A stretch of 64,000 bases of DNA from DASUPK01 sp963815045 (GCA_963815045.1 CAWFET010000002.1:1488001-1552000); one strand, 5' to 3'. Positions 54,618 through 62,509 are shown, counted from the first letter of the stretch. Notes: generated from the letters alone by a model not told the origin. Numbers and translations are program-made.

Positions 54618-54657
54618 AGTTGAAAAGTGTTTCATGAATTACTGATACGGTGTTCCC

Positions 54658-54786
54658 ATGGCCAATGAGCTCACACAGATCCCTTCCGCGACTCCCGTCC
54701 CAGTTGCGTCACCGATGCCGGCCGCAACGCCGGTCCCAGCCGCGCCGATCGTCCCGCCGGGAGCTCCGCGAACGGAGACCCAGTGA
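54658..54786 (+). CDS. Proline/alanine-rich micro-ORF
   Basis: A 42-residue frame starting MANELTQIPS and continuing with repeated P-x-P and A-x-P motifs (ATPVPVASPMPAATPVPAA). Its stop overlaps the GTG of the next gene (GTGA). This coupling and its position right behind a divergent regulator suggest it is translated, perhaps as a leader. No ribosome site is obvious. Confidence 0.4.
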   Translation: MANELTQIPSATPVPVASPMPAATPVPAAPIVPPGAPRTETQ

Positions 54787-55154
54787 CCGCCGCAACTTCC
54801 AAAGAGCCGTTCGCCGGCTACGACAAGCTCAAGACCAAGGACCTCGTGGCGGCGCTCTCCAGTCATTCCCAGGTGGAACTCGCCGAGGTCGATAGCTACG
54901 AGCGCGCCCACGAGGATCGCCACATGGTCTTCAACAAGCTTCGCTGGCTGCGCCAGGATGAACCGCTCCCGGGTTACGACGCGATGAGCATCGACGACGT
55001 GGTCGCCGCGCTCGGGAAGGCCGATCTCTCGGAGATCAAGCGAGTACGCGGCTACGAGCGCAAGTTCCAGGCTCGTCGCGACGTGCTCGATGAGGTGGAT
55101 CGCCTCCATCAAGAGCGGCGAGTCCCCCTCGTCTCACGCAACTCTGCGCACTAG
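54783..55154 (+). CDS. Hypothetical protein with two helical repeats
   Basis: This 123-residue protein consists of two similar units: GYDKLKTKDLVAALSSHS with a following VDSYERAHEDRHMVF, and GYDAMSIDDVVAALGKAD with VRGYERKFQARRDVL. Each is a helical hairpin of about 50 residues. The unit resembles small actinobacterial domains of unknown function. Frame-compatible coding continues past its stop (see 55155-55237). Confidence 0.65.
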   Translation: MTAATSKEPFAGYDKLKTKDLVAALSSHSQVELAEVDSYERAHEDRHMVFNKLRWLRQDEPLPGYDAMSIDDVVAALGKADLSEIKRVRGYERKFQARRDVLDEVDRLHQERRVPLVSRNSAH

Positions 55155-55237
55155 CGACCGCGCAATGCGGCCCAGTTCATCCAGCGCCTGGGATGGGCGG
55201 TCACCGACGCCAAGGATGCCGAGGACCTCTCGTCCGG
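55155..55237 (+). other. Coding-like tail after the stop of the repeat protein
   Basis: Directly after the TAG at 55152, the same frame reads about 27 further sense codons (NAAQFIQRLGWAVTDAKDAE in the middle) with good codon bias before another TAG ending at 55241, just inside the end of hypB. It could be a readthrough extension, the remnant of a longer gene, or the result of an assembly error. Confidence 0.3.
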
Positions 55238-55900
55238 CTAGCGGGCGACGCCGAGTAGGCGCTCGCGCCAGGCGTCTACTCCCTCACCCGTCCGCGCGCT
55301 GACCTGAATGGTCTCTGCCGACGGGTTCACCTGGTCGAGGTTGGCGAGGAATCGCTCCATCGAGAAGTCGACGTGCGGCAGCAGGTCGAGCTTGTTGATC
55401 ACGACCAGCTCGCAGGTGCGGAACATGAGCGGGTACTTGAGCGGCTTGTCCTCGCCCTCGGTGACCGAGGAGATCATCCAGCGGCGGTCCTCGCCGACCG
55501 TGAACTCGGCCGGGCAGACGAGGTTGCCGACGTTCTCGATCATCAGCAGGTCGATCTCGCCGAGCGGGACCTGGCCGAGCGCCGAGCGGACCATGTTGGC
55601 GTCGAGGTGGCACTCGCCGCCGAAGGCCGGATCGGTGTTGATCTGGGTGACCGGAATGTGGAGGTGTGAGAGCCGATCGGCGTCGAGGCTGCCACGGACG
55701 TCACCCTCCAGCACGCCCACGCGGACGTCGCCTGTGTCTTCGAGAGCCCGCTCGAGCAAGGTGGTCTTCCCGGCGCCCGGCGCGCTCATCAGGTTGATCA
55801 CGGTGACGCGGGCGGCGTCGAAGTCGGCGCGGTTCGCCTCGGCGATCGTCTGATTGGCGTCGAGCGCGCCCTCGGCTACGCGGACCGTCGTCTGGTGCAT
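55238..55900 (-). CDS. hypB: Hydrogenase nickel-incorporation GTPase HypB
   Basis: This 220-residue GTPase has the P-loop SAPGAGKTTLLER (about residue 37), GDVRGSLDADRL, the metal-site GECHLDANMV, IENVGNLVCPAEF and the NKLD guanine motif. It loads nickel with HypA. There is no His-rich N-terminal tail. The ATG at 55900 is one base after the hypA stop, and a more upstream start would overlap hypA out of character. Confidence 0.95.
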   Translation of the reverse strand: MHQTTVRVAEGALDANQTIAEANRADFDAARVTVINLMSAPGAGKTTLLERALEDTGDVRVGVLEGDVRGSLDADRLSHLHIPVTQINTDPAFGGECHLDANMVRSALGQVPLGEIDLLMIENVGNLVCPAEFTVGEDRRWMISSVTEGEDKPLKYPLMFRTCELVVINKLDLLPHVDFSMERFLANLDQVNPSAETIQVSARTGEGVDAWRERLLGVAR

Positions 55901-55901
55901 G

Positions 55902-56285
55902 TCAGGAGGCTCCCACGGCGGGCTCGGTGACGTCAATCGACTCGACGACCAGCTCGTCGCCGCTGACGACGCGGTGATCGGGCGATTCGCACTCAGGGCA
56001 GCGGAACCGCACGACGAGCTCGTCACCGGATCGCGCGGGCGGCGGCGCCGGATCCCACTCGGCGCCGCATGCCGAGCAGCGCAGCCGCGACGGGACCCGC
56101 TCCCACTCGAGCGAGGCGCCGTCGCACAGGGACCCCGCCGAGGCGACCTCGAAGTAGAAGCTCAGGTACTCGGGGACGACCTGGCGCAGGCGGCCCACCC
56201 GCACGCGGACGATGGTGATCGGCCGCCCCTCGGCGTGGCGCTCCGCCGCGGCGACGATGGCCTGCGCGACCGCGAGCTCGTGCAT
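55902..56285 (-). CDS. hypA: Hydrogenase nickel chaperone HypA
   Basis: This 127-residue HypA starts MHELAVAQAIV, with His2 as nickel ligand, and contains a zinc site with two Cys pairs (CSACGAEW about 73 and CPECES about 104). It hands nickel to the hydrogenase large subunit together with HypB, encoded next. Its start overlaps the NTF2-like gene by one base. Confidence 0.95.
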   Translation of the reverse strand: MHELAVAQAIVAAAERHAEGRPITIVRVRVGRLRQVVPEYLSFYFEVASAGSLCDGASLEWERVPSRLRCSACGAEWDPAPPPARSGDELVVRFRCPECESPDHRVVSGDELVVESIDVTEPAVGAS

Positions 56286-56710
56286 CAGGAAGCTTCCTCG
56301 TCGCGTTCGAGGACCCCAGCGGCCTCCGCGGCCTCTCGCCTGCCCCAGAAGAGCTGGGCCCGGCGGACCGCGCCGTCCCTGAGCCAGAAGACGTACCAGG
56401 CGCGGGCGTTGAACTCGGAGGAAGGGTCGGCGGAGGATCTGAAGGTCCCCCGCACGCAGAGCAGCACGCGGGATTCCGTGGCCGCGGTGATGTTCTCGAC
56501 CTGGACGTCGACCACCTCGCCGCCCACCCGCTTGAACGCGTCCCACCAGTCGCTCACGCCGCGACGGCCCCGGTAGAGCTTGCGGACGCCTGGCCACCCC
56601 TCGCGGTCGTCCCACTCGACGTCTTCGGTGAGGAACGCCAGGAAGGCCTCCTCGTCTCCCCGCTCGACGGCATCGAGCATCCGCCGGATGACCGTGACGT
56701 CATCCATCAC
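56285..56710 (-). CDS. SnoaL/NTF2-like protein in hydrogenase operon
   Basis: This 141-residue NTF2-fold protein (VIRRMLDAVERGDEEAFLAFL, then WPGVRKLYRGRRGVSDWWDAF, ending VFWLRDGAVRRAQLFWG) lies between the maturation protease and hypA, overlapping both. It is not a standard hyp gene, so its steady position in the operon suggests a ligand-binding or protein-stabilising role. Two consecutive ATG codons make the start ambiguous by one residue. Confidence 0.7.
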   Translation of the reverse strand: MMDDVTVIRRMLDAVERGDEEAFLAFLTEDVEWDDREGWPGVRKLYRGRRGVSDWWDAFKRVGGEVVDVQVENITAATESRVLLCVRGTFRSSADPSSEFNARAWYVFWLRDGAVRRAQLFWGRREAAEAAGVLERDEEAS

Positions 56711-57374
56711 TGGGCTCCTCGCCGCCGAGCTCGCTGTGTAGCTCGCTCACCAGCGCGTCGACCGTGGCCTCCACCGCCGGGGAGAGCCCCTCCCCCGCCT
56801 CGAAGTTCTCGCCCTCGATTCCGTAGACGGCGAGCCGGGGCGGCAGCCGGTCGAGCTGGCGGGCGAGCTCCACGGCGTCGCCGACGCCAAGCGAGTGGGT
56901 CGAGGATCGAAACGTCTCGGCCGGGAGCGGCTCGTGGGTGGCGTCGAAGCGATAGAGGTCCCCCGGACTGCCGCTGCTGCTGACCGCGTCGATGATCAGC
57001 ACCTCCTTCATCAGCTCGAAGGACTGGATGAGCGAGGCCGGCTCACCCTCTTCCTCGAGAAGCCGGATCCCCGGCGGATGGGTGGCGCGAAGCCGCCGCG
57101 CGACCTCGAGCCCGGCGGCGTCGTCGGAGCGGTAGCGATTGCCGACGCCGATCAAAGCGAGCCAGGCGCGGTAGCCGGACTCGGGGGCGTGCTCCAGCGA
57201 CAGGCCGAGCGCGTGCGCGTCGCGCCGGGCCGCCTCGATGTCCTGCTGTAGCTGCTCGCGCTGGCGCTCCATCAGACGGAGCGAGTTGTGACCGGCGTCG
57301 AGGAAGCGACGCTCCTCGCGCAGGAACTCGGGGTCGCTCGGCTTGTGCTCGCGATGAATGAAGTGCTTCGCCAT
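56700..57374 (-). CDS. NiFe hydrogenase maturation endopeptidase with N-terminal extension
   Basis: This 224-residue protein has a HyaD/HoxW-type protease body from about residue 75: IGVGNRYRSDDAAGLEVARRL with the nickel-sensing acidic residue, IDAVSSSGSPGDLYRFD, and STHSLGVGDAVELAR with the conserved His. It removes the C-terminal peptide of the large subunit after nickel insertion. The first 70 residues are an extra charged helical region (REERRFLDAGHNSLRLME). The ATG at 57374 is five bases from the large-subunit stop. Confidence 0.87.
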   Translation of the reverse strand: MAKHFIHREHKPSDPEFLREERRFLDAGHNSLRLMERQREQLQQDIEAARRDAHALGLSLEHAPESGYRAWLALIGVGNRYRSDDAAGLEVARRLRATHPPGIRLLEEEGEPASLIQSFELMKEVLIIDAVSSSGSPGDLYRFDATHEPLPAETFRSSTHSLGVGDAVELARQLDRLPPRLAVYGIEGENFEAGEGLSPAVEATVDALVSELHSELGGEEPSDG

Positions 57375-57378
57375 CGCG

Positions 57379-58676
57379 TCAGGCGCGGTCGACATCGAGC
57401 TTCAGGAAGTGGGTCGAGCAGCTGATGCAGGGGTCGTAGTTGCGGATCGCCTGCTCGCATTCCCACTGCAGGCGGTCGTCGGGCAGCTCGACGCGAGGCT
57501 TCACGAACTCGAGCAGGTCCTGCTCGATCCGGGCCTGGTTCTGGGAAGTGGGAGGAACGATTCGCGCCTCGGCGATCGAGCCGTCGTCCTCCAGCCGGTA
57601 GCGGTGCCAGAGCATTCCGCGTGGGGCCTCGCTCCAGCCGCATCCCGCCGCCGCCCTGGGCTCGGGCACCTGCGCAGGGGGATCAGGCGGCTCGTAGCCC
57701 GCGATCAGCTCCAGCGCCTCCTCCAGGGCGAAGATGATCTCCACGCTGCGGACCAGGATCGACTTGAACGGGTTGCGGCACTCCGGTCCGAGGCCGGCTC
57801 CCTCCGCGGCCTCCTTCGCACCGTCGGTGAGCTGCTCGTAGTTGAGCGAGTAGCGGGCCATCGGCCCGAGGAAGTAGGTCCCACCGCCGGACATGCGCGA
57901 CTGCAGGGCGGTCGAGTGCGGGACGTGCTGCTCGGAGAAGTGCTCCTCGTACTCCCCCGGCCCGATGTCGAGACCGGAGCTCGAGACCAGGCGCCCGTCC
58001 TCGATCGCGTAGCGATCCGGCTGGCGCAGCGCGACGAACTCGTAGTCCTGCTCGAAGTCGGGGAAATCGAGCCCGGCGAGGAAGGTGACCGCGCCGCGCA
58101 TGAAGTCGCGCGACTCCTCTAGCGCCGGGACGAGCGCATCGAGGTGCTCGCGGCCGGGCGCCTTGTAGAAGCCGCCGACCCTTGTGTTGATCGGGTGGAT
58201 CGCGCGGCCGCCGATCGTCCGCAGCAGCTCGTTGCCCATCGCCTTCACCTTCAATGCGCCCTCCACCACCTCGCGGTGGTCGCGCGCCATCTGCCAGGCC
58301 GAGTCGAAGCCGAAGAAGTCCGGGGCGTGCAGCAGGAAGACGTGAAGCGCGTGCGACTCGATCCACTCGCCGCAGTACATGAGCCGGCGCAGGGCGCGGA
58401 TCCGCTGGTCCACCTGGACATCGAGCGCGTCCTCCATCGCGTTGAAGGCGCTGGTCATGTAGGCGACCGGGCAGATGCCGCAGATCCGCGCGGTGATGTC
58501 CGGCGCCTCCTTGAAGTCGCGGCCGCGCAGGAACGCCTCGAAGAAGCGAGGGGGCTCGTAGATCTGGAGCTCGACGTTCTCGACCTCGCCGCCCCGGATC
58601 TTGACCTGCATCGCGCCCTCGCCCTCGACGCGGGCGAGCGCCTCGGTGCGGATCGTCCGCGTCTCGCGTCAGCCAT
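57379..58676 (-). CDS. hyhL: Group 3b NiFe hydrogenase large subunit (N-terminal frameshift)
   Basis: The catalytic subunit binds the NiFe(CN)2CO centre. Seen: L1 motif RICGICP, L2 motif DPCISCSTH with a short C-terminal peptide (FLKLDVDRA) for protease removal, EPPRFFEAFLRGR, and GGFYKAPGR. The in-frame ATG at 58611 is too late, because the frame upstream reads TIRTEALARVEGEGAM, the conserved N-terminus, yet it has no start codon before a stop. An ATG at 58676 (MADARRG), overlapping the small-subunit stop, lies in another frame; one missing base near 58655 would join them. I take 58676 as the true start. Electrons pass to the small subunit and then to the FAD/NAD(P) subunit. Confidence 0.87.
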
Positions 58677-59448
58677 CCGCCTCGAGCCTCTCGCTCTCGG
58701 CCTGGAACGGCTCGGCGGCCGTGTGGAAGGTCCGGTAGACGCGGATCACGTCGACCTCGTCCATGCCGAGGCCCTCGAACCAGCGCGACAGCGACGGCGC
58801 GTTCGGCGTTTCCATCGGGCCGAAGCAGCCGTAGCAGCCGCGGTCGTAGCTGGGACAGAGCGCGCCGCAGCCGGCGTGGGTCACCGGCCCGAGGCACGGC
58901 GTGCCGTGGGCGACCATCACGCAGACGTTCCCGGCGCGCTTGCACTCGATGCAGACCGAGTGGTTCGCGACGGCCGGCTTGCGCTCGTTGACGAAGGCGC
59001 TGATCACCTCGAGCAGCTGGTGGCGGTCGACCGGGCAGCCCTGCAGCTCGAAGTCGACGGGGACATGGGAGGAGATCGGCGTCGACGTGTCGAGCGTCGA
59101 GATGTAGTCGGGGGTGGCGTAGACGACCGACATGAAGTCCTCGACGTCCGCGAAGTTCTTCAGCGCCTGGATGCCGCCGGAGGTCGCGCAGGCCCCGATC
59201 GTCACCAGCCGCTTCGACTTCGCCCGCACCTCCTTGATCCGCTCGGCGTCGTGCGGCGTGGTGATCGAGCCCTCGACCAGCGAGAGGTCATAGGGGCCCT
59301 CGACCTCGCCGCGCGTCGCCTCCAGGAAGTAGGCCACCTCGATCTGGTCCGGCAGCGAGACGAGCTCGCGCTCGAAGTCGAGCAGGGAGAGCTGGCAGCC
59401 GTCGCAGGACGCGAACTTCCAGACCGCAAGCTTCGGCCGCTCGCTCAC
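58669..59448 (-). CDS. hyhS: Group 3b NiFe hydrogenase small subunit
   Basis: This 259-residue small subunit has no Tat signal, so the enzyme is cytosolic. It begins KLAVWKFASCDGCQLSLL with the first cluster Cys pair, then GSITTPHDAERI, TIGACATSGG, VELQGCPVDRHQLLE-like FELQGCPVDR, and a C-terminal set (CIECKRAGNVC, GPVTHAGCGALCP, CYGCFGP). These support three [4Fe-4S] clusters. GTG 59448 overlaps the gamma gene by four bases. Confidence 0.93.
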   Translation of the reverse strand: MSERPKLAVWKFASCDGCQLSLLDFERELVSLPDQIEVAYFLEATRGEVEGPYDLSLVEGSITTPHDAERIKEVRAKSKRLVTIGACATSGGIQALKNFADVEDFMSVVYATPDYISTLDTSTPISSHVPVDFELQGCPVDRHQLLEVISAFVNERKPAVANHSVCIECKRAGNVCVMVAHGTPCLGPVTHAGCGALCPSYDRGCYGCFGPMETPNAPSLSRWFEGLGMDEVDVIRVYRTFHTAAEPFQAESERLEADG

Positions 59449-60272
59449 AGCTCTCGCACTCCAAGCAGCGACCCGATCCGCCCGACCGGGAAGACCGGGC
59501 CGTCCTTGCAGACGAACCGGTGGCCGAGCTGGCAGTGGCCGCAGTGGCCGATCGCGCACTTCATGTTCCGCTCGAGCGAGACGTGGATGCTCTCCGTGGG
59601 GACGCCGCGGTCCTGGAGCGCCTGCGTGACGAAGCGCATCATCACCTCCGGCCCACAGACCATCGCCGTGGTTCGAGTGCCCTCGAAGCCGGCGATCGGG
59701 ATCAGCTTCGTGACCAGCCCCACACGAGCGCCCCAATCCCCCGAGGCGGCATCGACCGTGTACTTGACGTCGATCCCGGACTCTCGCCAGGCCTGGAGCT
59801 CGCCGAAGAACAGCATCTCGTCGGGTGAGCGGGCGCCGTACAGGAGCGACACCGCCCGATAGGAGTCGCGGTTTGCGATCAGGTGCTTGATCGCAAGGCG
59901 AAGTGGCGCCAAGCCGATCCCACCCGCGACGACGACCACGTCACCTCCCTCCGCGTCGGCGAGGGGCCAACTGTTGCCGAAAGGGCCGCGTACCCCGACC
60001 TGAGCGCCTGTCTCGATCGCACAGAGTGCGCGGGTGGCCGCGCCGACGGCGCGCACGGTGTGTCCGAGCCGCTCGTCGGCTCGGCCACCGCCGCTGACGG
60101 AGATCGGCACCTCGCCAGCGCCGAAGGCGTAGAGCATGGAGAACTGGCCGGGACGGAACTCGCCGACGCCGGCGCCAGCGATGGGCTCGAGCTCGAGCGT
60201 CCAGGTGTCGCCAAGCTCCTGGCGCTTGTCGGCCACTGCGTATGAGGTGGGCACCATCGGATCGGCAACCAT
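59445..60272 (-). CDS. hyhG: Hydrogenase gamma subunit, FAD/NAD(P)H-binding
   Basis: This 275-residue ferredoxin-NADP reductase-like subunit has FRPGQFSMLYAFGAGEVPISVS for FAD, VVVVAGGIGLAPLRLAIKHL and MVCGPEVMMRFV for NAD(P), and a C-terminal [2Fe-2S] cluster (CAIGHCGHCQLGHRFVCKDGP). It exchanges electrons between the hydrogenase Fe-S chain and NADP(H), as in sulfhydrogenase-type group 3b enzymes. Confidence 0.93.
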   Translation of the reverse strand: MVADPMVPTSYAVADKRQELGDTWTLELEPIAGAGVGEFRPGQFSMLYAFGAGEVPISVSGGGRADERLGHTVRAVGAATRALCAIETGAQVGVRGPFGNSWPLADAEGGDVVVVAGGIGLAPLRLAIKHLIANRDSYRAVSLLYGARSPDEMLFFGELQAWRESGIDVKYTVDAASGDWGARVGLVTKLIPIAGFEGTRTTAMVCGPEVMMRFVTQALQDRGVPTESIHVSLERNMKCAIGHCGHCQLGHRFVCKDGPVFPVGRIGSLLGVREL

Positions 60273-60275
60273 CGC

Positions 60276-60743
60276 TCAGCCCGCGCCGACGTGCCCGTAG
60301 ACGTCGAGGAGGCGCATTCGCGTGGCCTGCAGACGCTCAACCATCACCGGGATGAAGCGGCGCATCAGTTGATAGCCCAGCACAGGGTCCGTGTCCGACT
60401 TCCCGCGCAGGCACGCAGCGTCGAAGGCGACCGTATGGACATTGCCCATCGCACGGCAATCGAAGTCGACACGGAAAGGCGGCACCAGCCAGGACCAGCC
60501 GAGCAGGTCCCCGTCGTCGATCGTCTCGATCGTCAGGGCTCCTCGCTGCGGGACGAAGACCTCGAGGGCCACACGGCCGTACCGGATCACGTAGAAGGTG
60601 TTGGCCGGGTCCCCCTCGCGCAGCAGGTACTGCCCGTCCTCGAAGGTGGTGTTCCGAGCGCAGCCCGCGATCAGGGCCAAATGCTCCTCCGACATCCCGT
60701 TGAATGCGGGTGCCTCGGCGAGAAGCTGCTCAATGGTCTGCAC
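60276..60743 (-). CDS. Stand-alone cyclic nucleotide-binding-domain protein
   Basis: This 155-residue Crp-like sensor domain has FEDGQYLLREGDPANTFYVIRYGRVALEVF, LTIETIDDGDLLGWSWL and a C-terminal helix LQATRMRLLDVYG, but no DNA-binding domain. It lies inside the hydrogenase operon between beta and gamma genes and overlaps the beta gene by 14 bases. Genes like this often accompany group 3b hydrogenases; it may modulate the enzyme by binding a nucleotide. The GTG at 60743 is chosen over an ATG at 60761. Confidence 0.82.
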   Translation of the reverse strand: MQTIEQLLAEAPAFNGMSEEHLALIAGCARNTTFEDGQYLLREGDPANTFYVIRYGRVALEVFVPQRGALTIETIDDGDLLGWSWLVPPFRVDFDCRAMGNVHTVAFDAACLRGKSDTDPVLGYQLMRRFIPVMVERLQATRMRLLDVYGHVGAG

Positions 60744-61848
60744 TGATCCCCCTCTCCCCATCGCCGGGCCCGAGGTCGGTGGCGCGGATCGCCGCCGCCT
60801 CCTCGGTGATGTCGATCGCCACCGGGCACCAGGTGATGCAGCGCCCGCAGCCGACGCAGCCCGAGGTGCCGAACTGGTCGATCCAGGTGGCGAGCTTGTG
60901 GGTCATCCACTGGCGATAGCGCGAGGGAGCCGAGTTCCGGATGCTGCCGCCGTGGATGTAGGAGTGGTCGAGGTTGAAGCAGGAGTCCCACTGCCGCGTC
61001 CGCTCCGCCTCCTCCCCGGCGAGGTCGCTTACGTCCTCGACCGTGTGGCAGAAGCAGGTCGGGCAGACCAGCGTGCAGTTGCCGCAGGTGAGACAGCGCT
61101 CCGAGACCTCGTCCCAGCGCGGGTGCTCCATGTTCCGGTAGAGGAGCTCCTTGATCCCATCGGTGTCGAGCTCTCGCCCCATCTGCGAAGCGCACTCCTC
61201 GGAGACCGCCGCCGCGGCCTCCGCGTCCGCCTCGCCGGCCTCGGCTGCGCCGATCTCCGCCAGCACCTCCTCCCCGCGATCCGATCCGGCCTCGACCAGG
61301 AAGCGGTGCTCGCCGTCGAGCAGCTCCGTCAGCGCGAGGTCGTATCCCGACTCGGCGCGCGGCCCGGTGCCCATCGACACGCAGAAGCAGGTGTTGCCCG
61401 CCTTCGAGCAGTTGATCGCGACGATGAACGCGTCGCGGCGGCGAGCCTCGTAGTCGGCGTCCGTGTGGGAATCGCCGATGAAGACCTTGTCCTGGATGCC
61501 GATCGCCGCCAGGTCGCAGGAGCGGACGCCGAGGAACGCGTATCGCGGCCGCTCCTCGGAGTTCTCCTCGTATGAGATCTCACCACCGGCCGCCTTCTTC
61601 GCCTTCCAGAGGGTCAGGTTGGGCGGGAAGAGATGGTGCTTCCAGGAGTTCGGCCCGTTGTTGAAGCCGAAGAGCGCGTCGTCGCCGCGCTCGTGGAGGC
61701 GGTAGGTGCCGCCCTCCTGCTCATCCGTGACCCCGGCCGGCAGCTGCGCGGCCGAGGAGATCTCCTCGTAGAGGATGGCCCCGTCGCGGACCGTCGGTCC
61801 GATCACCGTGTAGCCGCGCGACGCCAGCGCGGAGATCAGCTCGTCCAT
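60730..61848 (-). CDS. hyhB: Hydrogenase beta subunit, 4Fe-4S protein
   Basis: This 372-residue Fe-S subunit is of the sulfhydrogenase beta type. It has YAFLGVRSCDLAAIGIQDKVF, Cys in AINCSKAGNTCFC, a [4Fe-4S] set CLTCGNCTLVCPTCFC (about 230) and a second CVGCGRCITWCP near the end, for two clusters that mediate electron transfer to the gamma subunit. It is the first gene of the minus-strand hydrogenase operon. A GTG at 61887 is an alternative start. No clear promoter is seen in 61849-61975. Confidence 0.9.
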   Translation of the reverse strand: MDELISALASRGYTVIGPTVRDGAILYEEISSAAQLPAGVTDEQEGGTYRLHERGDDALFGFNNGPNSWKHHLFPPNLTLWKAKKAAGGEISYEENSEERPRYAFLGVRSCDLAAIGIQDKVFIGDSHTDADYEARRRDAFIVAINCSKAGNTCFCVSMGTGPRAESGYDLALTELLDGEHRFLVEAGSDRGEEVLAEIGAAEAGEADAEAAAAVSEECASQMGRELDTDGIKELLYRNMEHPRWDEVSERCLTCGNCTLVCPTCFCHTVEDVSDLAGEEAERTRQWDSCFNLDHSYIHGGSIRNSAPSRYRQWMTHKLATWIDQFGTSGCVGCGRCITWCPVAIDITEEAAAIRATDLGPGDGERGISADH

Positions 61849-61975
61849 GGCGGCGCTGCGAATTACGGACGCGGTAGAGGGGCTCACTCCCGTCGAAGAC
61901 TATGCCTCGCCCGTGCTCGCGTCTAACCGTGGGGACTACGCAGACCGGATGTCACTTGCGGGGCGGCCGATTCGT

Positions 61976-62287
61976 CTATTGGACGTGGGACAGCTTCGAG
62001 CTCAACACAGCATCGAGCAGGCCCGGGAAGCGGGCGTCGAGATCCTCCCGGCGCAGCTCCGTGAGCTTCGTGGTGCCCTGCCGCTCCTGGCGGATCACGC
62101 CGGCCTCGCGGAGAGTGCGGAAGTGGTGGGTCATCGTCGACTTGCTGAGCCCGAAGCCGAACTTGCCGCAGGCTCGCGGCTCGTCGTCCTCGTCGAGCCG
62201 GCGAACGATCTCGAGCCGGTGCGGGTCGCTCAGCGCGGCCAGCACGGCCGGCAGCTCGATCTCGCTTCTCTCGGGATGGTGCTCCAT
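61976..62287 (-). CDS. ArsR-family winged-helix regulator
   Basis: This 103-residue protein has the ArsR-type HTH: PAVLAALSDPHRLEIVRRL, then FGLSKSTMTHHFRTLREAGVI and RQERQGTTKLTEL as wing. No ArsR Cys metal motif is obvious apart from a single ACGKFG, so it may sense a drug or redox signal. It is divergent from an efflux pump operon with a strong palindrome between, which suggests repression of both. The ATG at 62287 is chosen over one nine codons upstream, since the latter would lie in the operator region. Confidence 0.85.
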   Translation of the reverse strand: MEHHPERSEIELPAVLAALSDPHRLEIVRRLDEDDEPRACGKFGFGLSKSTMTHHFRTLREAGVIRQERQGTTKLTELRREDLDARFPGLLDAVLSSKLSHVQ

Positions 62288-62305
62288 GGGAGTCAGTCTA
62301 GCGTT

Positions 62306-62348
62306 GTACGACAAACATCGAACTTCTTTGGTACGATGTTCATCGTAC
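62306..62348. promoter_or_regulatory. ArsR-type operators between regulator and efflux operon
   Basis: A perfect palindrome GTACGATG-TT-CATCGTAC occupies 62331-62348. An imperfect copy (GTACGA, then CATCG) lies at 62306-62320, close to the regulator start. Two spaced sites in the divergent intergenic region are typical for an autoregulated ArsR-like repressor of the downstream efflux gene. Confidence 0.6.
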
Positions 62349-62374
62349 TATCAAACCAACCCGAAGGCAAGCAC

Positions 62375-62509
62375 ATGTCCGACACCCAGATCATCGAAAC
62401 CACAGCCGCCGCCCAGCAATCCACGGACGGTGACGTTCGTCTCACGAGCCCCTCTCGACGCGCCGCGGCGGTCGAGGCGGCGTACATTCTGGAGGCCGTT
62501 CGCAAGTGA
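62375..62509 (+). CDS. Small leader protein of efflux operon
   Basis: A 44-residue frame (MSDTQIIETTAAAQQSTDG, then SPSRRAAAVEAAYILEAVRK) begins 27 bases after the perfect palindrome. Its stop overlaps the GTG of the efflux gene (GTGA), so translation of the pump is probably coupled to it. No domain is recognised. Confidence 0.55.
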   Translation: MSDTQIIETTAAAQQSTDGDVRLTSPSRRAAAVEAAYILEAVRK

